Positions 53,375 to 62,004 of a DNA stretch of 64,000 nt are shown in pieces. This DNA is from Desulfuromonadales bacterium (GTDB taxonomy: Bacteria; Desulfobacterota; Desulfuromonadia; Geobacterales; Pseudopelobacteraceae). Every line of letters starts with the position of its first letter. Position 1 is the stretch's first letter. Location: the NCBI GenBank assembly GCA_013349405.1, contig DUZS01000001.1:124001-188000 (forward strand), given 5' to 3'. The translations under genes were made by a program, and so were the position numbers. The notes under the pieces are model-generated. The model had not been told where the DNA came from. It searched no databases and worked only from the letters and a program-made list of their open reading frames with translations.

Positions 53375-53881
53375 ATGGTGCATTCAGCGAAAGGGAAGAC
53401 AACCCTGCTTGAAAAAGTTATCGCCCGCCTTAAAGAACTTGGCTACAGAGTAGGAGTAGTCAAGCACGACGCCCACCGCTTCGACATCGATTATCCGGGT
53501 AAGGACAGCCACCGCCTCACCGCTGCCGGGGCTGATACCACGCTGATCTGTTCACCGGAAAAGCGTGCCCTGATAAAGAAGCATGCGGTATCGCCTTCCA
53601 TTGAAGAGATGCTGGAAGAGTATTTCGGCGACGTCGATATTGTTTTAACCGAGGGATTCAAAAAAAGCTCAATGCCGAAAATCGAGCTGCACCGCCGGGA
53701 ACGGAGCCCCACTCTCCTCTGCCGTGGAGAAGAACACGATCCGACTCTTGTGGCAGTAGCGAGTGACGAACCTCTCGATCTTGACGTGCCTCTCCTTGAT
53801 CTGAATGATACCGAAATGGTGACACGGTTCATTGAAGAGCATTTTCTGAAATTAGTCATACTGGAAAGGCATGAACGCTAA
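53375..53881 (+). pseudogene. mobB: mobB 3' part, lacking the normal N-terminus
   Basis: 168 residues if read from ATG 53375; the frame is open from TTG 53297. It begins MVHSAKGKTTLLEKV, so the normal MAVTAVSFVAKSGT start (found at 51148) is replaced, while the rest (HDAHRFDIDYPGKDSHRLTAAGADT...IELHRRERSP) is a full MobB. The GKT of the P-loop is kept. Sequence identity with ordinary mobB begins near 53394. It may be a dead remnant or a newly started protein. Its end overlaps the next gene by 11 bp. Confidence 0.7.
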
Positions 53882-54518
53882 ACTCCACGCACGCGCCAAT
53901 TATCTGGCGCTGTTCACCATATTCTATAATATCGGAGAAGGACTGGTTTCCGTCTGGTTCGGAATTGCCGATGAAACTCTCTCACTGTTCGGCTTCGGCG
54001 TGGACTCGTTCATAGAAGTAATTTCTGCGGTCGGTGTCTGGCATATGCTGCGCAGGATAGCGGCAAACGACGGTGAATCGCGGGACGAATTCGAACAGCG
54101 GGCTCTCAGAATAACCGGGACTGCGTTCTATCTCCTCTCGGCAGGACTGGTGCTGACTGCAGGAATTGATCTGTACGGAGGGCACAGGCCGGAAACCACA
54201 CTCCGGGGGATCATCATCTCGCTCGCCTCCATGTCGTTCATGTGGTACCTGATCCGCCAGAAAACTATTGTCGGAAAGGCCCTCGGCTCTCAGGCAATTC
54301 TGGCAGACGCGGCCTGTTCCCGTGCCTGCCTGTCGCTCTCGCTGGTGCTGATGGTTACCAGTATCGGCTACCAGGCGACCGGCATCGGTTCGCTGGATTC
54401 GATCGGCGCAATCCTGATTTCATGGCTGACCTTCCGTGAGGGACGGGAAGCATTCGCCAAGGCGCGCGGGCTAAACTGCTCATGCAGTTGCAGTTCGAGC
54501 ACGGAGGCGAATCAATGA
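53871..54518 (+). CDS. Cation-efflux-family-like membrane protein
   Basis: 215 residues with about six hydrophobic segments (for example FTIFYNIGEGLVSVWFG, LFGFGVDSFIEVISAVGVW and FYLLSAGLVLTAG) and a C-terminal CSCSCSSS. The VDSFIEV helix resembles metal-site helices of CDF transporters, though the usual HxxxD is altered to GxxxD. The substrate is unknown. It overlaps the mobB 3' part and the next CDF gene, forming one transcript. Confidence 0.75.
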   Translation: MNAKLHARANYLALFTIFYNIGEGLVSVWFGIADETLSLFGFGVDSFIEVISAVGVWHMLRRIAANDGESRDEFEQRALRITGTAFYLLSAGLVLTAGIDLYGGHRPETTLRGIIISLASMSFMWYLIRQKTIVGKALGSQAILADAACSRACLSLSLVLMVTSIGYQATGIGSLDSIGAILISWLTFREGREAFAKARGLNCSCSCSSSTEANQ

Positions 54519-55438
54519 GTGCTATTGATGCCGGCATAACCGGGAAATTAAAGATTGCCATCACACTGACGGCGGTGACGTTGCTCGCCGAGATCGCAGG
54601 CGGCTTCTGGACCAATTCCCTGGCGCTGCTCTCGGATGCGGCGCACGTCTTCCTCGATCTGTTTGCCCTCATCCTCTCGCTGGTGGCGATCAAACTGGCC
54701 GGCCTGCCCCCGTCCGATCGTCACAGCTTCGGCTACCACCGCAGCGAGGTGTTTGCCTCCTTTATCAACGGACTGACCGTCTTCCTGATGGGAGTGGGCA
54801 TCATGTACGAGGCGGTCGTACGGTTTTCTCATCCGGAGGCGGTCAAGAGCCTCCCCATGCTGCTCATTGCCGTAGTCGGTCTGGCCATGAATCTGCTCGC
54901 CGCCGGAGCGCTGCACCGCCACTCCCACGATGATCTGAATGTCAAAAGCGCCTTTCTCCATGTTATCGGCGATGCGGTTGCCTCGGTAGGGGTCATCATC
55001 GGTGGTGCTATTATGTACTACACCGGCTGGTATCTGCTCGACAGCCTGATTTCAGCAGCCATCGGGCTGCTGATTCTGACCGGCGCCGGCCGCATCCTGC
55101 GTGAGTCAACCCATATCCTGATGGAAGGGGTGCCACGGGGAATTGATTTCAACGGCGTGGCGGATGCCATCCGATCTGTTGAGGGAGTCAGGGATCTGCA
55201 TTATCTGAACATCTGGACGGTCTGTTCACACATCCTCGCCCTTTCCGTGCATATCGACTGTCAGGTGGAGGAGGAGATCAGCAGGGCAACCATTCTGCAC
55301 CACATTGAGCATCTGCTGGCAAAACGCTTTAATATCACCCACACCACCATCCAGATGGAGTGCGCCGCCTGCGTAAACGGCACGGTGATCAAGGAGCTGA
55401 ATCATCAGGAACGACATGACTGTGGTCATGACCATTGA
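54515..55438 (+). CDS. CDF-family zinc/heavy-metal efflux protein (CzcD-like)
   Basis: 307 residues from ATG 54515, preceded by CGGAGGCG and overlapping the upstream stop (ATGA); the longer 54482 start is less likely. Six transmembrane helices with metal-site motifs SDAAHVFLDLFAL and HVIGDAVASVGV (HxxxD in both metal-binding helices), then a cytoplasmic domain ending in HERHDCGHDH-like histidines. It would export Zn, Cd or Co by proton antiport. Confidence 0.9.
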   Translation: MSAIDAGITGKLKIAITLTAVTLLAEIAGGFWTNSLALLSDAAHVFLDLFALILSLVAIKLAGLPPSDRHSFGYHRSEVFASFINGLTVFLMGVGIMYEAVVRFSHPEAVKSLPMLLIAVVGLAMNLLAAGALHRHSHDDLNVKSAFLHVIGDAVASVGVIIGGAIMYYTGWYLLDSLISAAIGLLILTGAGRILRESTHILMEGVPRGIDFNGVADAIRSVEGVRDLHYLNIWTVCSHILALSVHIDCQVEEEISRATILHHIEHLLAKRFNITHTTIQMECAACVNGTVIKELNHQERHDCGHDH

Positions 55439-55798
55439 GGGAACTACTTGCACTTTGTCACATTCCATTCGCCCCCTCCCTTGCAAAATAGCCATAATTC
55501 ATCACTATTAAACAGCTACTAAATCACTATTGCGTATTTTATATATCCAAGGCACTGTTTTAGCGAAGAAAATCATAATGCGTAAAACTTTGCCGAAGCC
55601 ATGGAATACGTGAATTCTTGAGTGATGAGGTTGTAACAGCGGTTATTTAGCCGGATTACTTCAGCTAAATCGCCTGTAATATTTTAAAATATTATTTTAT
55701 ATTTCCATGGTTATTTTTTTTTAAATTATAATTATGAGTAAAATCAAATACTTTACATGTAAATAGTATTTTACTATAGAATTATATGAATTATGGAA
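55439..55798. other. AT-rich intergenic region with a 16-bp palindrome
   Basis: About 360 bp without a gene. AATATTTTAAAATATT (55678-55693) is a perfect palindrome within a strongly AT-rich stretch. No terminator for the CDF gene is obvious. Confidence 0.5.
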
Positions 55799-55826
55799 TT
55801 GACCTTGCAGAATTTGGTGGTATATA
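55799..55826 (+). promoter_or_regulatory. Promoter of the porin operon
   Basis: TTGACC (55799-55804), 16-bp spacer, TATATA (55821-55826), 40 bp before the porin ATG 55866. This is the best sigma-70-type match in the spacer. Confidence 0.6.
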
Positions 55827-55865
55827 GACTCAATCTTATCAATCTTACTCGGAGTGGGAGGCAGT

Positions 55866-57836
55866 ATGGAAAGGAAGAGCATCAGAAAAATTGCGGTAGC
55901 AGTTACGTTGGGGCTGTTGGTGCCACTGGCGGCTCAGGCCTCGGAGGCGGATCTGCAGTTGAAGGTAGACAAGCTGACCAAAGAGGTCAACGACCTTAAG
56001 GGCTCAGTCAAGAAGGTCGAGGACAAGTCCCTCGGCAAATGGCTGACGATTGGTGGCGAGTATCGTTTCAGGGTTGACAGTTTGCGTGGGGAGACGGCGG
56101 GGTATACTGATGCAATCGGGACGATGATGAAGCTGGTGGGCGGTTTTACAGCGCCCCCAACAGCAACACCACCGGGAGTTGCCGGAACAAACATTGGCGG
56201 TTTTTATAGTCCTACTCCAGACCAATTCATCATGCAGGGTAAGGCTGGCTCTCTTTTTACTCCTGCACAATTTAATACAATTCTTACTCAGTACATGCCG
56301 CAGGCGATGTATGCCGGCATGCAGCAAATAGTTCTCACAGCAAATCCGATGCAGCAATACTTTGCTCCCGGAGCAGCGGTGCCGGCTGCAGTTTTACAGG
56401 TAACAGCTCTCACGGCACAACAGCAGCGCGTTCTTACTACCCTCTCGGCAAAAGTAATGCCTACTGTTATGGGAATGAGTGCCGCTCCTTTTGGCGCAGC
56501 AGGTATGACCGTCGGTCAGCTATTTAACAGCGGTGCTTTCAGTGCCGATCAAGCAAAATTATTGAATAATCTTTTGCTGCAGGCATTTCTCGGAGCAGGT
56601 AGCGGCAATCTTGCCACTGTCCCAGCCTACAAGCCAAAAAATGAAACCCTCTACACCAACAAATTCGGTCTGGATCTCACTGCCAAACCGATTCAGGACA
56701 TTACCGTTCATGCAAGCCTTGGTATGTACAAAACGTTCGGTTCGCAAACTGAAACTCCGACAGTCGGCAACTACTTCGCCGATCGCGTCGGCGCTTTTGA
56801 CGGAACAATCGGACATATTCCGACTGACAGCAAGCTTAATGTTGATCGTGCGTATGCTACCTGGAGCAATATTGCCGATGAACCGCTCTGGTTTTCTGTC
56901 GGTCGTCGTCCTTCAACCAACGGGGCACCAAGTAATCTGCGTATGAACGGAGAGCGACCCGGCAACGGCGGTACACCGGCGCTGCTGGTCGATTACGCCT
57001 TTGACGGTATGACAGTCGGTTATGCCCCTGATATCGATGTTCTGCCCGGCTTTTATGCCAAGGTATGTTACGGCCGTGGTTTTGAGAGCGGTTTCCAAAC
57101 AGCCGCAAACAGCATTAAAGATACCGATATGCTTGGAGTCTCAGTGATTCCGATTGACACAGATCCTCTGCGTGTCTGGCTGCAGTGGAACCGTGGCTTT
57201 AATATTTTTGACTTCCCCACAATGAACAACACGGTATTTGGTAATACCTCACCGGCTACTAATCTCGGCGAAATAGACTGGTATGGCGCCGGCGCCATGA
57301 GTACCCTCAAAAAAGTCGGTCCCGGTACGTTACAGCTCTTTACCGACCTCGGCATGAGCGTTACCCACCCAAACAGCAATGTTTCCAATAATGCCGGATT
57401 TCAGGGTTTGATGAGTGGCGAGTTTTTTGCGCAGGATTTTGCACCACAAGATCGCACCGGCTGGGCGGTATATGCCGGTGTGCGGTATGATCTCCCTTCC
57501 AAAACCAAGCTCGGCTTTGAATTTAATCATGGCTCGAAATATTGGATCACCTTCGCTCCATCAGCCGACGATATGTGGACCAGTAAAGTCGGTACACGCG
57601 GCAATGTCTATGAGCCGTATGTCATTCAGGAGTTAAACCTGAAACCGATTTCCAGCTACTTTGCCAAGGCCTTTTTCAAGCTCGGTTACCAGTATTACGA
57701 CTTTGAGTACACCGGCAGCAATAACTGGGTCGGCGCTCCTGTCAAGATTTCTGATATCAAGTCGACCGACCTGATGCTGATGGCACCGATGAAATCTGCT
57801 TACAATATCTACGGAACCTTTGAAGTACACTTCTAA
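55866..57836 (+). CDS. Outer-membrane porin-like protein, DUF3373-type
   Basis: 656 residues from ATG 55866, with GGGAGG upstream and a signal peptide ending LAAQASEA. After it a short coiled coil (LQLKVDKLTKEVNDLKGSVKKVED) as in S-layer-like or trimeric porin anchors, then beta-strand repeats alternating aromatic residues (YRFRVDS, WLQWNRGF, AVYAGVRYDL) and a final aromatic F (YGTFEVHF). The length and the Asn/Gly-rich loops fit the DUF3373 putative porins of Geobacter. It probably forms a channel for the substrate of the operon. It opens a cluster with the rhodanese protein. Confidence 0.82.
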   Translation: MERKSIRKIAVAVTLGLLVPLAAQASEADLQLKVDKLTKEVNDLKGSVKKVEDKSLGKWLTIGGEYRFRVDSLRGETAGYTDAIGTMMKLVGGFTAPPTATPPGVAGTNIGGFYSPTPDQFIMQGKAGSLFTPAQFNTILTQYMPQAMYAGMQQIVLTANPMQQYFAPGAAVPAAVLQVTALTAQQQRVLTTLSAKVMPTVMGMSAAPFGAAGMTVGQLFNSGAFSADQAKLLNNLLLQAFLGAGSGNLATVPAYKPKNETLYTNKFGLDLTAKPIQDITVHASLGMYKTFGSQTETPTVGNYFADRVGAFDGTIGHIPTDSKLNVDRAYATWSNIADEPLWFSVGRRPSTNGAPSNLRMNGERPGNGGTPALLVDYAFDGMTVGYAPDIDVLPGFYAKVCYGRGFESGFQTAANSIKDTDMLGVSVIPIDTDPLRVWLQWNRGFNIFDFPTMNNTVFGNTSPATNLGEIDWYGAGAMSTLKKVGPGTLQLFTDLGMSVTHPNSNVSNNAGFQGLMSGEFFAQDFAPQDRTGWAVYAGVRYDLPSKTKLGFEFNHGSKYWITFAPSADDMWTSKVGTRGNVYEPYVIQELNLKPISSYFAKAFFKLGYQYYDFEYTGSNNWVGAPVKISDIKSTDLMLMAPMKSAYNIYGTFEVHF

Positions 57837-57859
57837 ATGTAATAAAGGAGCACTTGACA

Positions 57860-58183
57860 ATGAGAAAAATATTTTCATTCTTTTTAATTCTGGCACTAAT
57901 GATCTTTTCTTCGCTTGCCGTCGTTACGACAGCAAGTGCAGAAGAACTGAAAATGACCGGTGTGATTTCAAAAATTGAGCTCGCTACAGATGGTAAATCG
58001 GCAACAGCTGTATTAAAGGACAGTAAAACGGAAGCATCCGTTACCATTACCGTTACTGATGAACTTACCCTCGACAAGTTCAAGGACAAGCGCATCGTCG
58101 AAGGTGATGAAATCCGCACAAAATATGAAAAATCCGGAGATACAAATACCAGTAAGATGTTTAAAAAAACGGCAGGCTGCTAA
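57860..58183 (+). CDS. Small exported protein
   Basis: 107 residues from ATG 57860 (AAAGGAG upstream), 23 bp after the porin stop. Signal peptide through VTTASAEE, then a single domain (ISKIELATDGKSATAVLKD...VEGDEIRTKYEKSGD). Its last third shares the pattern [LF]KD..[VI]..G.E[VI]...Y with residues about 95-130 of the next protein, so it looks like a stand-alone copy of that domain. The function is unknown. Confidence 0.78.
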   Translation: MRKIFSFFLILALMIFSSLAVVTTASAEELKMTGVISKIELATDGKSATAVLKDSKTEASVTITVTDELTLDKFKDKRIVEGDEIRTKYEKSGDTNTSKMFKKTAGC

Positions 58184-58211
58184 GTCGGCTCATTAAGGAG
58201 GATTCAAGAAT

Positions 58212-59615
58212 ATGATCAGCAAGACCTTTCTTCTCACCGTGACCGCCTGTATCTCAACTGCGACAGCATTCGCAGCGGAACCTGCCGCGCCCGCTGTTTC
58301 GCCTGCCAAGCCGACCATTGCCAAGATTTGCGCCAACTGTCACAAGGCAGAGCCGGGTGCGGTTCTCGGCCATTTTGACAATGTTGCCTTCAAGGCCAAG
58401 ACCATCCAGGTCAAAATCGATGATACCGTTGAATTGTTAAAGTTTGATGAAGACGATATCAAGGTCACAAATGGAGACGGAAAAACCGGTGATGGAGAAT
58501 TTCTTAAAGACAACAAGGTTAAAAAAGGCCACGAAGTCAAGGTTGAGTATGTGCTGAAAGACGGGGTTAAAACTGCGGTCAAGTTTATTGAAAAGCCGCC
58601 GGTCAAGATTTCTGCAGATATGCTTATGAAAACTGCGGATGTCGAGAAACTTGTTGCCCAGGGACCGGAGAAAGGCAAATACGTCCTCTTTGACTCTCGT
58701 CCGCTGCCGCGTTTTCAGGAAGGCTTCATTCCTACAGCGGTAAACTTCCCGTACCCTGCTTTTGACAAACTGGCTGACAAACTGCTGCCGAAGGACAAAA
58801 ACGCTCTGATCATTTTCTACTGCGCCGGTCCGACCTGTAACATGAGCCCCGGTTCAGCTGATAAGGCGAAGAAGCTCGGCTATACCAATCTGAAAGTGTA
58901 CAAGGATGGCATGCCTGCCTGGCAGGAGAAAAACTACGGCATTCTTTCCACCCAGTTTCTCAAAGAAGCGTGGATCGACAAGGATATTCCCCACGTTCTG
59001 CTGGATGTCCGTGCTGCCACGGAGACGGATAAGGGTTTTATCAAGGGTGCGGTAGCGTTTCCGGCAAAGCAGGCTGAGAAACGTATCAAGGAACTCACCA
59101 TCAAGAAAACAGCACCGGTTATGGTGTATGACGGAAATGGCGGTAAAGAGGCGACAGCTGTTGCTTCGGCACTCGTCAAAGCAGGATTCAAAAGAGTCGT
59201 AGTGGTGAACGGTGGTTTTGAGGCATGGCAAAGCGCAAAATATGAAGTTGCCAACGGCGCACCGGCCACCAAGGCTGTCTATGTTCCCAAGCCGCGTCCC
59301 GGTGAAATAAACATTGATGAATTTATAAAATATGCTGCCGAACTGCCGGCCAACGTCATGATCATAGATGTTCGCAACACCGACGAAGGTAATTCCGGCA
59401 TGCTTAAAACCGCCAAGCTGATCCCTGCAGAAGATATCAAGAACCGGTTGGCAGAAATTCCGAAAGATAAATTGATTGTTACCCAATGCACGACCGGTGT
59501 GCGTGCTGAAATGGCGTATCACACTCTTAAAGAACTCGGGTACACCAATATCAAGTTTGTCAACGTCAAGATGGAATTTGAAAAGAACGGAAACTATAAA
59601 ATATCAAAAGATTAG
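58212..59615 (+). CDS. Exported CxxCH and triple-rhodanese protein
   Basis: 467 residues with signal peptide (about 1-19, TATAFAAEP). A single CANCH haem-type motif lies at about residues 38-42, followed by a domain (about 50-135) like the preceding small protein. Three rhodanese domains follow: 1 (about 145-245) with active loop CAGPTC, 2 (about 255-350) where the loop reads YDGNGGK without cysteine and is probably inactive, and 3 (about 365-465) with CTTGVRA. It likely moves sulfur or selenium in the periplasm. AAGGAGG precedes ATG 58212. Rhodanese-porin pairs are known in Geobacter extracellular or selenite-handling loci. Confidence 0.87.
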   Translation: MISKTFLLTVTACISTATAFAAEPAAPAVSPAKPTIAKICANCHKAEPGAVLGHFDNVAFKAKTIQVKIDDTVELLKFDEDDIKVTNGDGKTGDGEFLKDNKVKKGHEVKVEYVLKDGVKTAVKFIEKPPVKISADMLMKTADVEKLVAQGPEKGKYVLFDSRPLPRFQEGFIPTAVNFPYPAFDKLADKLLPKDKNALIIFYCAGPTCNMSPGSADKAKKLGYTNLKVYKDGMPAWQEKNYGILSTQFLKEAWIDKDIPHVLLDVRAATETDKGFIKGAVAFPAKQAEKRIKELTIKKTAPVMVYDGNGGKEATAVASALVKAGFKRVVVVNGGFEAWQSAKYEVANGAPATKAVYVPKPRPGEINIDEFIKYAAELPANVMIIDVRNTDEGNSGMLKTAKLIPAEDIKNRLAEIPKDKLIVTQCTTGVRAEMAYHTLKELGYTNIKFVNVKMEFEKNGNYKISKD

Positions 59616-59627
59616 AACTTGTTTAAC

Positions 59628-59661
59628 CGGTTTATCCCCGTTGTATGGCGGGGATAAACCG
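59628..59661 (+). terminator. Strong hairpin after the rhodanese gene
   Basis: A perfect 13-bp stem (CGGTTTATCCCCG at 59628-59640 with CGGGGATAAACCG at 59649-59661) and an 8-nt loop, 12 bp after the stop. No T-run follows, so it may stabilise the mRNA end or terminate inefficiently. Confidence 0.6.
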
Positions 59662-59691
59662 TCAACATTCAGTGGTTTACAGTAACCTTTT

Positions 59692-59725
59692 TATTTTTGT
59701 ACAAAAATATGTAAATTCATATAAT
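59692..59725 (+). promoter_or_regulatory. Promoter and 18-bp palindrome of the molybdoenzyme operon
   Basis: TATTTTTGTACAAAAATA (59692-59709) is a perfect palindrome. It contains TTGTAC (59697-59702), followed after 17 bp by TATAAT (59720-59725). The site overlaps the -35 box, as for a repressor or activator binding site. Confidence 0.6.
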
Positions 59726-59804
59726 TGGAATGGTGACTATAGGTTGATGTAACAGAAGAAAACGGCATTGATGAGGATGACTAACAACGCAGGAGGAGGC
59801 GATT

Positions 59805-62003
59805 GTGACGATGAAATTTTCACGCAGAACCTTTTTTAAAGCGGCTGGTGCAGCTACGGCGGGAATCACCGCAGCCACTACCGTACCGAAGAAATTTCTT
59901 TCCTGGGCTGAAGAGGCCGCCCGGAAGGATGTAAAGCAGATTCCCACGTTCTGCGAGCTCTGTTTCTGGAATTGCGGTCTTATTGCCAAAGTTGAGAATA
60001 ACAAGGTCGTCAAAATTGACGGTAATCCGTTGAGTCTGCGCGGTCGCGGCCGGTTGTGCGGTCGTGGCAATGCCGCTCTGGGGGCTCTCTACGACCCTGA
60101 CCGCTTGAAATTTCCGATGATCAATACCGGCAAACGGGGGGAACCGGTCTGGAAACGGGCTACCTGGGATGAGGCTCTGGGACTGATAGCCGGTAAAATG
60201 CAGGGGATCAAGGAAAAACATGGTGCGGAATCGATGGCGCTCTTCTCCCACGGTACCGGCGGCGCCTTCTGGAAGCATCTGCTCAAGTCCTATGGGTGCA
60301 GCAACTATACCGCCCCCTCGTTTGCCCAGTGTCGCGGGCCGCGTGATATGGGGTTCTACCTGACATACGGAGCTGATGTCGGCTCGCCGGAATACTATGA
60401 TTTCAGCAAAAGCAAGTACATCGTCCTGCTTGGCTCACACCTCGGTGAGAATGCTCATAACAGCCAGGTGCAGGATATCGTTGGCGGCCTGGCTGATGGC
60501 GCACAGCTGACGGTGGTCGATCCGCGCCTCTCCAATATCGCGTCCAAGGCCGACCGCTGGCTGGCGATCAAGCCGGCGACTGATATGGCACTTCTTTTGG
60601 CATGGATCAGGATCATCATTGAAGAGGGGCTGTACGACAGGGAGTATATCGAGAAATATGCCTCCGGATTTGATGAACTGCGCGCTGCTGTACAGCAGTA
60701 TACCCCGCAATGGGCTGAGGCCGAAACGACAATCCCGAGTGACACTATTGTTGCCGTTGCCCGTGAGATGGGCAAGAACGCCCCGCATGTCTGCGTTGGT
60801 GCCGGCCGTTATGCGGTCTGGTATGGTGACGATACGCAGCGGAGCCGGGCAATTGCCCTACTGAACGCCCTGCTTGGCTCATGGGGCCGCGAGGGGGGCT
60901 ATTTCTTCCCGGCAAAAGGCGGCGTGCCGGAATATCCCGGTCTGCCGGCGTATCCGCCTCATGAAGACGTTCCCAAGCTGGATGCGGCGTATCCGTTTGC
61001 CGCACTCCAGACAACAACGTCAATCAAGCATGCCACGATCACCGGCACGCCGCATCCTATCAAAGCGTGGTTTATTTACGGGTGTAATTTGATGAAGACC
61101 ATGCCGGACAAGCAGGAAACCATCAAGGCGCTCCAGAACCTTGACCTCGTGGTTGCCATTGATGTGCTGCCGGCTGACATCATCAACTGGGCCGATATCG
61201 TCCTGCCGGAGTGTACCTACATGGAGCGCTATGACAATATAAACGTGGGGAAATTCAAGAATCTGGAGATATCCCTGCGCCAGCCGACGGTGGAGCCGCT
61301 GTGGGAATCGAAGCCTTCATGGTGGATAACAAAAGAGCTGGCCGGCAAGCTTGGTTTGAGCGCGTACTTTCCCTGGAAAGATGGGGAGGAGTATCTGGCG
61401 AAACGCTGTGAGGCGGGCGGTATTGATTTTGCGGAACTGAAGAAAAAAGGGGTAATTGTCAAAACTGACAAGTCGGCCCCGTATATTACTTCCGATAACC
61501 AACCGGAATTCGCGACCCCTTCGGGTAAAATTGAGCTGTATTCGAAGCAGCTCGAGGAGAAGGGCTTTGATCCGGTGCCGAAATACACCAAACACCCCGA
61601 GCCGCCGGCCGGGCACTTCCGCCTGCTGTTCGGGCGGGCAGCGCTGCACACCTTCTCCCGGACAACCAACAACTTTATGCTGACCGATCTGCAGAAAGAA
61701 AATGCCCTCTGGATTAATGCGAAAAAAGGTAAAGAGCTGGGCCTGAAAAACGGGGAATATGTCGCTCTCGTCAATCAGGACGGCTTCGCGGCGCCCGGCA
61801 GGATCAAAGTCAAGCTGACCGAGCGGATGCGCGATGATGCCGTATACATGTACCATGGCTTCGGCGTTCATTCAAAAGGGATGAAACGGGCCAACAATCA
61901 GGGGATAGCGGATGATGATCTCATTACGAAATATGTCATAGACCCGATCATGGGCGGCACCGCCATGCGCGGAACTTTTGTCAAAATTGTGAAGGGGGCC
62001 TGA
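59805..62003 (+). CDS. Tat-exported molybdopterin oxidoreductase catalytic subunit
   Basis: 732 residues. The Tat signal SRRTFFKAAG gives export with cofactor bound. A [4Fe-4S] site CELCFWNC plus GRLCGRG follows, then the bis-MGD domains. The Mo ligand may be the cysteine of SFAQCRGPRD (about residue 180), as in polysulfide/thiosulfate-reductase types. GTG 59805 is favoured because GGAGGAGG lies 6-8 bp upstream; ATG 59811 is alternative. It matches the PsrA/PhsA-like family in general layout. With the next two genes it forms a classical three-subunit membrane reductase; the substrate is uncertain (sulfur, selenium or arsenic oxyanions or polysulfide). Confidence 0.88.
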   Translation: MTMKFSRRTFFKAAGAATAGITAATTVPKKFLSWAEEAARKDVKQIPTFCELCFWNCGLIAKVENNKVVKIDGNPLSLRGRGRLCGRGNAALGALYDPDRLKFPMINTGKRGEPVWKRATWDEALGLIAGKMQGIKEKHGAESMALFSHGTGGAFWKHLLKSYGCSNYTAPSFAQCRGPRDMGFYLTYGADVGSPEYYDFSKSKYIVLLGSHLGENAHNSQVQDIVGGLADGAQLTVVDPRLSNIASKADRWLAIKPATDMALLLAWIRIIIEEGLYDREYIEKYASGFDELRAAVQQYTPQWAEAETTIPSDTIVAVAREMGKNAPHVCVGAGRYAVWYGDDTQRSRAIALLNALLGSWGREGGYFFPAKGGVPEYPGLPAYPPHEDVPKLDAAYPFAALQTTTSIKHATITGTPHPIKAWFIYGCNLMKTMPDKQETIKALQNLDLVVAIDVLPADIINWADIVLPECTYMERYDNINVGKFKNLEISLRQPTVEPLWESKPSWWITKELAGKLGLSAYFPWKDGEEYLAKRCEAGGIDFAELKKKGVIVKTDKSAPYITSDNQPEFATPSGKIELYSKQLEEKGFDPVPKYTKHPEPPAGHFRLLFGRAALHTFSRTTNNFMLTDLQKENALWINAKKGKELGLKNGEYVALVNQDGFAAPGRIKVKLTERMRDDAVYMYHGFGVHSKGMKRANNQGIADDDLITKYVIDPIMGGTAMRGTFVKIVKGA

Positions 62004-62004
62004 T

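Noticed and set aside
55866-59615. Naming the porin and rhodanese genes after specific Geobacter ext genes
   Set aside because: The similarity in layout is suggestive, but without alignment the orthology cannot be shown.
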